From the NCBI RefSeq assembly GCF_051014685.1, contig NC_135058.1, forward strand, positions 11,100,811 to 11,164,810: 64,000 bases of DNA, in the 5' to 3' direction. The translations under genes and the position numbers were made by a program. Shown here piece by piece: positions 36,501-46,943 of this stretch (position 1 is the first letter of the stretch; the number at the start of each line of letters is the position of its first letter). Under the pieces are notes generated by a model that was not told the DNA's origin, searched no databases, and saw only the letters and a program-made list of their open reading frames with translations. The stretch comes from Ptiloglossa arizonensis. Its lineage: Eukaryota > Arthropoda > Insecta > Hymenoptera > Colletidae.

Positions 36501-39500
36501 TAGGAAGCTGATAATTCCTAGCTGTAACATTACGAACAAACAAAGTTTGAAATAAAATCTAGGAAGCTGTCAATTCCTAGCCATAACCTTCCTAGCTATA
36601 ACATTACGAACGAAACATTAAATAAAATCTAGGAAGTTAATTCCTAGCGATAACCTTCCCAGCAGTAACATTCTGACCAAACTTTTAAATAAAATCTCGA
36701 AAGCAGATAATTCCCAACCGTGTGATCGATCGTGCAAACACGGACCTCCCTTAAACGTAAAACTCAAAGTATGTTCCATCCCCGACGAATATTTAAATGC
36801 GATATTTCGATTGTACGAAGGTAGCGTAATCGATATTCTTTCAATCGAAGCCCAACACGTACGAGTTAACGAAACGTAAACCGGGTCTGTTCCATAAATT
36901 TACTTTCAATTTCGCAACGATAACCGTGGAAATACAATTAAGGTACCACGGTTTCGCTCCGTACGGTGTACGCGGCGTAACGAGGTGTGTCTCGTTCCAC
37001 ACCGGTCGAAGGTTACTCGTCTTCCATCGCGCGTTGAAAACAAGGGAGGTTGGACAACGGGTGAATATGGAATAATCGTATCGATGTTCGATCGTTCCTG
37101 AAAAAAAAAAAAGAAAGAAACCGTGGACGATCTACGATATCTCGCGAGCGGCCATTATTCCTCCGGTTTCCACGTAACACGCGGCACGCGTGTGCCTCAC
37201 ACACGCCACGCCATCGAGGCCCTATCGGCGTTCGGGGCTGTCGCGAACGTTCCACGTTTCGCCGTAATCGCGCGCCGTAAGTAACAAATAGTTAGTAGCT
37301 AGCACCTGGCCACGCACTGTTTAGTAATGTAGGCTGTGTACTGACCAAAGACCGAGTCGTTGTCGAGCAACGTACGGTTCAGCTCCGTCATCTCGGTGCC
37401 GTGGGACGTCACGGACGGCGCCTCGTAGCGTCTGGGGGGCTTCACCACGGGATTTATCGTCGTGATCAGCGACTTCTCTTGCTCACCGAGCCCGTGGTGC
37501 TCCATCGAGGCAGCCTCCAAGCTCTTCTCGTCCTGTCGTACCCGGCGACGCCGGCAGTAGCACACGCACAGGGACACGGTGATTACGAGCAACAGCAACG
37601 CAGCCACGCCCAAACCGAGGGCCAACGGTAAACTGATTATATTGTCCCTGCCGCCTATCGCGTCCCCGGCGATGGTCAAGCTCACGTTTTTCTCGGTATT
37701 TCCGCCCGGACTCCTCGCCAGACAGACGTAATCACCCTTGTCGGAGGGCGTGACGTCCGGGATCGTGAGGTTCAGCCAGTCGTGGCTCGACTTCAGGATG
37801 TAACCCTTCTCGCCGTTGTGCCGTCTCGTCTGGTTCTCCAAGACCCTCGACCGATGGATCCAGGACAACTGAAACACCGAGAAAGAACACACACACATAC
37901 ATACACGTGCACACGGTTTTCATTGAATCGAGTTTCGCGGGACCGTTGTTCCCGAGTACGACGTTCGGGCATCGTCCCCGACTTATCGAAAGTTCTTCGG
38001 TGATACAACGGTTCGCTATCGTGTACCCTCGCCCGATAAAAGTTTTTCGAAAACAACCAGGAGCGATTTGTAAAGGGGCGACGACTCTGTACGATATTCC
38101 CGAGCAACGCGAGCCTCGACGACCGTTTCGGTTTCTTGGGCCCAGTTCGGTCATTCGTTTCAACGGTGAAACGTTTTGATAGTGTCGCGAATGGAAATTG
38201 TAGCGACGGAAGTGTATTATTAATCGTTAACGGTACGTATTTTTGTAACGATTCATGTGGTAACTTTAACCTAATTTGTACTACCGAAGGGGTCTAAAAA
38301 TACGGATGGAACTCGTCGGGTTCTCGTCACCCTACCTCGCTACCGTGTGCAGGGTAAAAGTTTCGTTTGGATGCAAATTTCGAGTGCAAGGGATAAATAA
38401 CTTTCGATTCGTTAGTCCGGTAAGAATTACGATTCGAATTACGAAACGGTGTTGTGTTTCACGGATACAGAGATCTCGTCAGCTGTTCGCATAAATACTA
38501 AATAGCTGTGTACGATATTTGTTAGCTGTGTAACCAAGTACCGAATAGCTATATATGGTATTTTTATACGTCGTCTATCGCGTGGACGAAATTTTGTCCA
38601 ATTTGGCTACCGCGATGGTGAGAATCACGAATCTGGGAGCATCTCTGAGGGCTGTTTCGATTTTCAGTTCTTCGCGACGAGGGAAAATCCAAAAGGATTT
38701 CGTTATTGCGCGCGAAAAACGTGACTACGTCTTTCTTTTATAGGGCGCGTTTCAAAAGACAGATCTTTCTCTCGCTTGCGCTCGAGACGCGCGTTATTAT
38801 ACGCGGAATCAAAGAATTTCATTAAATCAAGGAAATTCCGCGACACGGTTTCAACGGTCCTCGCCGCGTTCAAAGTTACACACACGTTATCGAATGTGTA
38901 GGGCGGATTGAAACGTGCCCTACAGCCGAGAGGGAAGCGATTCTACGTGTCGAAATAATCTTTAACAGCGAAGTACACTTTTTTTACATTGTAGCCGATT
39001 TTTCGTACCAGTCTGCGAATGTATGTTTTTTTTTCTTTTTTCTGGGCGACGCGATCAAAGCATTATTATTATTATTCATTACCGGTTGATTTTCGAGGTA
39101 AAATTTATAAGCAAATTAAGTAAGTGTCCAATCCGATGCGAGTCTTAATTTAATTATTCCGAGATACTTAATAGTTTGCATTCCAGATAAACCCTAGTAT
39201 TGTAGGTTTATATTTTAACGAAATCAACGTATTAGTCGAAAAACAAATATTGTTTAAAATTGCGTCCAACGATTAAACTACTATCGATCGATTCGCAAGG
39301 AACATTGTGAGATCGTAAACTCTGCTACCGATATCAGCTCGGGCCAATTTTCATTCAAAGATTAAACTTGGACCGTTGAAAAAGAGAAATAAAGAAAAAG
39401 CTCGTTTACGTTGTACCACACACTCGGGTCTAGCTCGGCGCTAAAAATTTATCCACGAAGGAAACCGATTCGTAATTTGCCCCGGCTTAGACTCTATTCA

Positions 39501-41865
39501 AACGGTTTCCTCTTTTAAAGGAAACGTAGTAAAATATTTCCCGTAGGCAACGCGAAGAAACGAGAACAGAAATTCTTATTCCGACCGTGAGGGGTTCCGC
39601 GAAACCGTTACAATTAGAAAAGGAGGGGAGAAAAAGAAATCCATTCGCGGCGGGTAAACTTTAAAGAATCTCTTCCACTTCGAGGTCGGAGAACAACGTT
39701 CCCCCGGCTAAGAACGTTTAGAAGTTTTCAAGCTAAGTTGCCCGAACGCGGATTTAACCGACGCAATCTTTTCAACGGACCTGACCCCCCACAGCGTTCT
39801 TCCAGATTGTACACAAAATTGCTCGCAAGTTGCTGTGGATTACCGCAGTCAACGTTACCCCGCTTTACAGCGCCACCCTTTACAATATGTACTTCACCGC
39901 TGCGCGCTCCCTTTTCCACTCTACTTCCCTTCGCTTTTTAACCGTGCTTCTTCCCTGACGTAGAGTTATGCAGTGGCCTCCTCCTCCTCCCCCACACCCT
40001 CGCTTGCATGTCACCGAACTGGTCCGCTCGTGTACGTACATTCGCGGAAGGTACCACTGTCTTTGTTGCCGAGGTCTCTTATTCTCGTGTACTCGAATAA
40101 ACGAGTAAGCGCGCATTGACGTATCTGTATTTTAATTCGCGAAATTCTCAGGTGCCCACGGAGTACTCGTCTACATTCAGAAACATTTATCCGAGTGAAA
40201 AAGAACGCGTGCCCGCAACGATTAATACGTGCAAATGCACCGGCTGCCTCGGTGCACGGGAACGCGGTGCAGCGCCCCAAATTTCGGGGTCGCGGCCAAC
40301 GGAACGAAATTTCAACGTAACTTCTTTCTCGCGAGAAAATCGGTCACGAGTCTAAGTAAGTCGTTGCGAGTCAAACGGTGAACAGCTCTAATTGTTCGTA
40401 CTTTAACTTCGACGTTCCGAGAACATTGTATCCACGATGTTACAAAGAAACTCGAATCGTTAACGAGAATGTTACATTTCTAATTTTTGAATTTCAAACG
40501 CGTTTTACCCGAAATTTTAACCCTATATCCGCAATAATTCTTTTCGAGCGAGTTGTAAAGCTTCTTGGAAAGGTTTCAAAAATTCGAATTTTTCTTCCAA
40601 TTAAAATTTTTTTTTTTAAAAAACTCGTCGTTCCTTAAAATCCAATATTTCATCTACTCTTCAAAAATTCAAATTTCCCTCATTTCCGATCATCAGGGCC
40701 AAAGAAATCCACGACACGGTGCAACTGTAAAATTCGAGTACCGCGTAATACGATACAGTTTGTATCTCCCGTACGTGTTAACATCTTCGTACGAAAATTG
40801 GCAGGAATATCGTTCAGAGTATGCAGTTTTAACGCTCGCGCGAAACATTTGTATTCGGTCGTCCATGTGGTCGGGTAAAATTCCGAAATATCAGCGTTTT
40901 CGTTCTCCGGAGGGTTCCCTCTTAATAAAGCGTGAGACGCAAATTGGGTGACGAGGGGAGATCGGTCTAGTTACCTGCGGTCGGGGTATCCCGGATGCTC
41001 TGCACCAGAACGTGACATTCCCCCTGCCAACCTCGATCTTCACGGCTGGCCCGATCGTGAATATCTCCGGTCTGCAGGCGAACTCGTCGCTGCTGATCTC
41101 GTCCCACATCTTCCCGGCTAGGTTGCTCGGTTGCTGGCACGTGGTGGGTTTCGTGTAGAGTTTACGCTCGATCGTCCAGTCGCGGAATTTCTTGAGACGG
41201 CAGTTGCAGTTCCAGGGATTGTTGTGTAGCTCGAGGCTGCCGAGTTTCGGTAACGAGTCGAAGCTCAACATCTTCAACGAGCTCAGATTGTTTCCGTCCA
41301 AGGTCAACAACTGTAGCCCCGGTAGATTGCGAAACGTTTTCTCCTCGATCCGTTCCAGCTCGTTGTTGGACAACATCACCTTCTGTAGGTAGACGAGATC
41401 TCTGAACAGTCCGTTCTCCAGTATCTTGAGCTTGTTGTCGTTTAACAGCAACACCCTCAAACGTTGCGTCTCCTCGAACGTGCCCGGATAGAGTGTACGT
41501 ATGTTGTTCGCCGACAGATCGATCTCGATCACGATCTTCAAACCGTTGAACGCGTCCGTGTGGATCGACTCGATCTCGCATTTCCGCAGCACCAGTTTGT
41601 GCAGATTCACCAGGTTCACCCGGCTGAACGAATCGTGCATCAGGTGCGTGATACGATTCCCGGTGAGATCGAAATTTTGTATCTCGGACGAGAGGCTGCC
41701 TGGTATCTGCGTGAGGTTCTGCTTGATGCATTCGGCGGTCTTTTTGCCGGATACCCATCTGCACTTGCACGAAGACGAGCACTGAGCCGTCCAATCCTCT
41801 TGGCTCCAACACACCACGACTACCAGTGTGGAGTACAGCAACAGTTTCGCCGTTCTTAGCTCCAT
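29717..41865 (-). CDS. kekkon-family LRR/Ig transmembrane protein
   Basis: Kekkons are insect single-pass membrane proteins with LRRs and one Ig domain; Drosophila Kek1 restrains EGFR signalling, and other members act in BMP and neurotrophin-type signalling (family knowledge). Coding exons on the - strand are 41865-40975, 37868-37346 and 30561-29717, 2,259 nt in all (752 aa), with phases closing at both junctions. Order: signal peptide, LRRNT, about six LRRs, LRRCT, Ig domain split by the first intron, TM (about residues 376-400), then a long low-complexity tail with VYDNLG, QQQQQ, VPPRPPPKPKKK and a C-terminal GTEV PDZ ligand. The PDZ ending excludes family members that lack one, but I cannot say which kek this is. 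The introns are long (3.1 and 6.8 kb). An AG just before the start (CGACAG then AAATCC, - strand) suggests an upstream 5' UTR exon that was not located. Confidence 0.92.
30637..30711. repeat. GA/GATA simple repeat (pyrimidine tract for kekkon exon 3)
   Basis: GA-rich, with GATA units in the middle. On the coding (-) strand it is an uninterrupted TC-rich tract starting 76 bp upstream of the exon 3 acceptor. Confidence 0.9.
33977..34222. mobile_element. piggyBac-like MITE, 246 bp, in kekkon intron 2
   Basis: The left end TCCTTTGCACTCGAGG matches the left terminus at 2034. The right end CCTCTCGAGTCCAAAGGG followed by TTAA (34223-34226) is its inverted partner. The left target site has decayed to ATAA. 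No open frame of note. Sharing CCTTTGCACTCGAG with the 538-bp mesh element marks one family with different internal length. Confidence 0.65.
35553..35593. repeat. (CGTCG)n-like pentanucleotide run
   Basis: GCGTC units, four exact, then ATCGC variants, in kekkon intron 2. Confidence 0.85.
36502..36720. repeat. degenerate tandem array, 59-70 bp units
   Basis: Units start at 36502, 36561, 36631 and about 36698. Each opens AGGAAG and then AATTCCTAGC, a short inverted pair, and the longer ones end AAATAAAATCT. About 3.5 copies with substitutions, in kekkon intron 2. Confidence 0.85.
37346..37868 (-). CDS. kekkon coding exon 2: end of Ig, TM, juxtamembrane
   Basis: In frame from LSWIHRSRVLENQTRR, it finishes the Ig domain (DKGDYVCLARSPGG, with the second Ig cysteine), then the TM segment (SLPLALGLGVAALLLLVITV), a CYCRRRRVR stop-transfer and a conserved-looking juxtamembrane box (KPPRRYEAPSVTSHGTEMTE, then LDNDSVFG). 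It ends in phase 1 at GTCAGT. The acceptor at 37869-37870 has a TTTCAG context. Confidence 0.92.
37869..40974 (-). other. kekkon intron 1 (3.1 kb)
   Basis: It interrupts the Ig domain between RPQ and LSW in phase 0. Apart from short A/T runs and an ATT microsatellite near 39062, nothing was recognised. Confidence 0.65.
40975..41865 (-). CDS. kekkon coding exon 1: signal peptide, LRRs, start of Ig
   Basis: The start MELRTAKLLLYSTLVVVVC is a signal peptide. LRRNT follows (CSSSCKCRWVSGKKTAEC), then LRRs whose consensus cores include LDLTGN-like, LSANNIRTLYPGTF, LLNDNKLKILENGLF, LSNNELERIEEKTF and LDGNNLSSLKMLSF. LRRCT begins NNPWNCNCRLKKFRDW. The Ig domain opens with KIEVGRGNVTFWCRASG, and the exon closes at IPRPQ with a GTAACT donor at 40974. 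The 297-codon exon is entirely open. Confidence 0.93.
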
Positions 41866-41986
41866 CCCGAGGATTTCTGTCGACAGGAAAAACGTACAGG
41901 GTTAGAGAAAACTTGGAGGAGAACTTCGACAAATTTATCCGCGAACGTGAACGTCTCAATTATCGACACGTTTCGCGCTAATTCGA

Positions 41987-42380
41987 AACTTTGCACTCGA
42001 GTCTCTTGGCTCGGATTATCGCGAACAGGAAGCATCGAACTGTTGGACCGGTAATGCTAATTTATTTTCTATATGTACAAAATATACAGTTGTATTTATT
42101 CTGTCGATTATTTTTCCTTTTTCACGATCGATTAAAATTCAATTTACCGATAGACGATGCCGCGAAGAAATTTTTGTTCCGGTTGTACTATAACGCCAAC
42201 TCCAATGTCGAGTTAGACTCAACATCACGCAACAACCTTACTATTTAATATAAATGAAAAATATATTTGTTCCACGCTCTGCATCGTCGCGATGCAACGT
42301 TGAGATCCTCTTTTTTGAACTATTTTGTAAATTAATCGAAGAGTTGTTGGGTAAAGAAAAAAATGAAACAGTGCAAAGGG
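41987..42380. mobile_element. probable piggyBac-like MITE, degenerate
   Basis: The left end ACTTTGCACTCGAG resembles the termini of the 2034 and 33977 elements. About 390 bp later, CAGTGCAAAGGGTTGA is the inverted partner. Target sites have decayed, so the exact ends are uncertain. Confidence 0.4.
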
Positions 42381-44140
42381 TTGAAGCTCCTTAACACGTT
42401 GAATGTCATGGTGGTCACCGGTGAGGTAAGTTCAATTGTAAATTCAATATTTGCAAACATTGAAGTACCGTTACTCTCGTCAACGATGTTACAAAACGCA
42501 TTATACGTACACCGATAAACCATCGGGTATTTCTACTTTACGCGGTTCAATTGGAGCAAAGATCGAGGGCATCCATAATTATGGAGAAACCGAGATGGCA
42601 GTCGTGAACGTGTTAAACAATTCCAGCCCGATGCCCAAATCCCTAAATCTCGGTCACGTTCGCGTCTCCGTGGCCAAGATAAACGCGAACAAAGAACAAA
42701 CGCGTAACTCGAAACAAAGAATCCTTTTGTCTCCTCCTCCGGGAGTCGGTATAATAACCAACGGTAATCGAAGCAGGGGGAGGGGAGCAAGGTAGAACGC
42801 AACGATACCTCGTATCGTTAACCGCACGAACATAGCCACGCGTAACAAGAAGGCTTGTCCATACGTCAGGAACAAGCAACTGCATTAAGTTCAGCTACCC
42901 GTAACGCGATACACGGCTCCTCTCCTGTTCTCGTAGCTACGCGGTTCATGTCAATTAGTATTTCTGCGCAACTACCGGTGCCCGATACCGAACAAGATTC
43001 ACCGTATAATCGGTCCGCGGATCGACGCGAACGTTTACCTTAATTAAAAACATTTTTTTTCTTTTCTTTTTTCAGTTTCAACCAGCGACGCCATCCTTGC
43101 AAAAAGATCCTCCACTCTTCCGGGGACACGAGCGGGATAGCTCCGCGAGGACGCGCAATACGATCAACAAGAGGAAACTCGACTTTCCCCGTTATCAGTG
43201 GAAGTCCTCGCTAGCACGTCCGCGTGGCCGACGATAGCGGTCGCCATTTTCCTTTCCACCTCCGCATCATTTTTTTCTTCCCTCCTTTTTCGTGTTTTTA
43301 CACCCGTACCAGCTCCGCGGCTAGTTTTCTTTATACGTCTTGGCCCGTTTCGTTAATCTCGAGGCTGGAAACCACCTTAAGCGCGCGGAACTGTCGCCAA
43401 TTTAACTTAATATCGTTTCGGTGTCTACAGTTGCCCGTGTCCACCACCACGAGTCGCCCAGTCACCTGGGTCGCGAGTCCGCGCGTTGGCTCGAGTTAAA
43501 TTAATACAACGCGACACCGAGAGACCGCGTTTCACCCCCTTTTATTATCGTACCGGTCCACGGGAGTCCAAGGTTGTGCATCGAATTACTCTTTTCGAGG
43601 TTGGGGGCTCGGTACAATTTATTTCGTTGCTCTCTCTCTGTAGGGTTGGGAGAAGACGAGGTCGAGGAAAGGACGACCACGACTACGACGATAAGTTTCT
43701 TACTGGTTGAATTTACAAGGAAATTCTAGGGGACGGATGAACACGGGACGGAGGACAACCGCGAGACGTGTTAGCTTCGTGGTGAGTCTGACGAAAAGCC
43801 GGCGGAAAGGATACGCGAAGGTGGGGGAAGGATATACAGGGATAAATCGATTCCATCGGCCGGAGAGGATCCTTCGACATTATAATAATGTCAATTCTCC
43901 CGGGGCTCGATATAAGAGACGCTGTTACACAAAACTCGATTGCGACGCCCTACACAACGTCGACGAACTCCGTTTATCAAGCGCGCGAGAGACGCCCGCG
44001 TTACTGTGCGTAAATCAGTTTGGCTTCCTCGTTGTCAAATATTTATAACGAGAACACGTTGCCTGACGCCGGCCCGTCAACCGATTTAACTTACACTCCC
44101 TTTATCCGCGTATGGAATCGAAGGGGAGGATCAACGAGCG

Positions 44141-44370
44141 CGGTAAATATCGTTTATTGTCGCTAACCAATTTCTACGAGTCACGAGATTTTCTTTTCTT
44201 TTTTATTTTCTTTGGATTTTAAGAATTTTTTTTTACAAGCGTTTGCGAAAATTTGTAGATCAATTCGGTGAATATTGTTCATTGTCGCTAACCATTTTCT
44301 ACGAGTTATAATTTTCTTTTCTTTTTTGCTTTATTATTTTTTTTTTTTATATGCGTTTGTGGAGGTATTC
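44141..44370. repeat. two-copy tandem duplication, 125-bp unit
   Basis: CGGTAAATAT at 44141 and CGGTGAATAT at 44266 start two copies. Both share ATTGTCGCTAACCA, TTCTACGAGT and a downstream poly-T tract, then GCGTTTG. The copies have diverged. Confidence 0.85.
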
Positions 44371-46814
44371 TTTTTTGTTATTCTTTTTCTTTTCATTTGC
44401 TATTTTCGTTTCTTCTGTTTAATCATCGATCGCGAAGTATCGTTTCGTATCGGATGAAACGATTGTTCGTTTCCCGCGATAGTTCTCTCAACGGTGGTAA
44501 CGCATCCCTTTCAATTCCGCTGGCGAGCACCGATTATCGCGTAACACCATTCGCTGTCAATTAAGGCTGTATTTTACGACGAGTTTTTACACTCGCAGTC
44601 GGCTTACGCAAACGCGATAAATAACGCGATTCGAAGATAATGCAAAGCCCCGTTGTGCAGCGATGCAACAACGCGCAATAATCTCGCACGCGCCGTCGCG
44701 TGTACCCTCGCCGCGTAAAAACGCGCGACAAACATACCAAAAATAATTACGCCCGAATGGTGTTGAAGATCGGTGATACGATAATCCTGTTTTCGGCGCG
44801 ATTTGCCGGAATCTACGCCGCGAATTGCGAGTGAAACGCTGTTACGCAAAACTCGAATCGTATATCGCACCAAATGTACCGTCGAAAAATTTGTCGGTAC
44901 GATGTACAATGCGAAATTAACGAAACAAGTCACTCCGTACGTATTCACCGATGACAGTTTCATCTCGTGGCGGTACGACGAATAATTTTTTTTACAATAC
45001 GTGTTGCATTTTCACCGCGTACGTTTACGGGTGGCTCCATTTCGCTCACGCGTGATTTTTCTTTTTTTTTTTTAATCGACAAACCCGATCTTTGTAAAAT
45101 ACAATTACAAGAATTTTATTCGAACGATCGTGCACAGTTTTATTCGAGCAATCGTGCACAACTTCGTCCGATAGCTGTAAGCTGTAAAATTTGAAGCAAA
45201 CGTATCAATTCAAAATGGCTCGATGCAACAAAAGAAATGCCAATAACCGAATTAAAATAAAATAAATACATACATCCTTAGAAATGATTTCTACGTGAGA
45301 TTTTCTGAAATACAATGGCAGCCACACCCGACCAACGTCTACGAACCCGAAACGATGTCATCATACGACGTTGTTCATTCACGTAGTCATTTTTCCGCCA
45401 AAGGAATCACCCGCGCGATGAAAATTTACTACGCCGTTCTGCCTTATACCGATCTCCCGGAACCCTTCTCCCGATTGTGCCACAAATTTCGAAGCCCGGG
45501 TTGTACGTAACACCGTATCGGGGAATTTTGCGTAGCTCGTTCGTTGTTGTTAAAAAGGGGGTATTTTATAGACATCGTTCGATAAATAGGATACGGTCTA
45601 CCTCGAAGGGAAAGGGGAGATACGTCCCTGACATCCCTGTTTATACCGAGAGGCCTCGAGCGGTATCAATTGCAACGACCCATCCGCCCTCGGGGGTCCT
45701 CGTAATATCTCCGGCGTCGTCGGTGGAGCAATTTCACCGAAAACGCAAACGAAAATCCTACGGAAAATCACATTGGCCTGCCCGTACACCGCCCGTCCAC
45801 CCTTCTCCTACTCGAGCGTGGAATAACAGCGAGTCGGTCCAGAAGAAGTCGAAGCTCGCTCGTATCTTCGAGAGGGGTTCCCCTTCGATCGATTAATTTC
45901 GTTCTTCGTGGAGAAGCCAACGTCGTCGAAGAAACAATAAATGGGCCGGGTCGCGAGAATTTATTTCACAGGGGAATCCGAGGTTTCTCGTAAACCCCCC
46001 TTCACCTTCGTTCGCGTAGAACTTTTACCGGTGGTGCACGCGGCGAGGAGCGTGTTCCCTCCTCGAAGCTCGGCGAACTTTTTGAAGTCCCCGCCCGCAA
46101 ACGGTGAACTCCGTCGTCGCTTCGTCTACTCGAGCCGAGCCCCTGGACTTTATTCCACCGAGCGATCCCCCGCGCGGAATGCCGGGTTCACGGCGAACCG
46201 AGACAAAATAAATGCGGTGCTCGGTACCCCCCGAGCTTCATTGTGCGTTTTCATTTTTCTCCAAGCGCAGAGCGTCCTCCACCCGGTTCCTTCGCGCACC
46301 GTACGTACCCACCGCGACTCGTATACACACACGCATACACACAGCCCAGCCATCGCGTCCCCATTTTATCCCGCGTCTTCTCCGACGCGAGCAGTCCCAC
46401 GACGCGCTTTTTCTCCCCCTTTTCAACCACCGAGTCGTCGCACCGGTTTCACCCGATCGTTCCAACGCGCATCGATCGGTCGCATTTGACTTGTAAATAT
46501 CCGGCCAACGAGGACATTAGATATGCATAAGGCGAAAGTAAAGAGTTTATATGCCTTCTCTCTGTATACGTATACGTGTATATACAGGGAGTTCCAGAAA
46601 CACGGTGGAAACGAAGGGGCGTGTACGACGCGCTCGTAAGTACGAGGACAAGTCGTTCCCCCGCGCCGGCCGAGTTTCCACGGGTTTCCACGGGTTTCGT
46701 TCCTCCTGGTACGCGTTTAATGTGAAAAAGAATAGAGAACGCGGTTACCGCTGTACGTGATTTATTCGCGTATTAATGTTTTCTTCGCGCTGTTGCGAGA
46801 CAATTGGAGAATCA

Positions 46815-46943
46815 TTGGGTCGTTCGGAAAGTCGTTTCGTTTTCCAAAATTGAGAATACATAATTTAATAAAATGTACGTTCTAAAAAAATCGTGTTTCA
46901 TTGTCACCAAGAAAAAAACGGAATGACTTTCCGAACAACCGAA
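46815..46943. mobile_element. mariner-like MITE, copy 2
   Basis: 129 bp, related along its length to 11458-11590. Left end TTGGGTCGTTCGGAAAGTCG, right end GACTTTCCGAACAACCGAA followed by TA. The interior shares GTTTTCCAAAAT and GTGTTTCATT with copy 1. No transposase. Confidence 0.7.

Larger units (their letters stand above)
30562..37345 (-). other. kekkon intron 2 (6.8 kb)
   Basis: No exon was recognised. It holds a GA/GATA simple repeat next to the exon 3 acceptor, a small piggyBac-like MITE (33977-34222), a (CGTCG)n-like run (35553-35593), and a tandem array (36502-36720). At 33045-33085 the 20-bp string GCGACACGTCGAGAGACCTC occurs twice in near-identical form. Long open frames here lack any family match. 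Confidence 0.6.
41866..46814. other. region upstream of kekkon, no gene recognised
   Basis: It may contain the kekkon 5' UTR exon(s) and promoter, which were not located. It holds a probable MITE (41987-42380) and a 125-bp tandem duplication (44141-44370). CpG-rich DNA at 45.5-46.5 kb creates chance frames on both strands, such as 45941-46489 (+), with no family match. Confidence 0.5.

Noticed and set aside
41162..41959. 265-codon - strand frame over kekkon
   Set aside because: A different frame of the kekkon LRR exon, whose correct frame shows clear LRRs.
45941..46489. 182-codon + frame
   Set aside because: Low-complexity Arg/Pro/Thr-His product of CpG-rich DNA; no family match or splice support.
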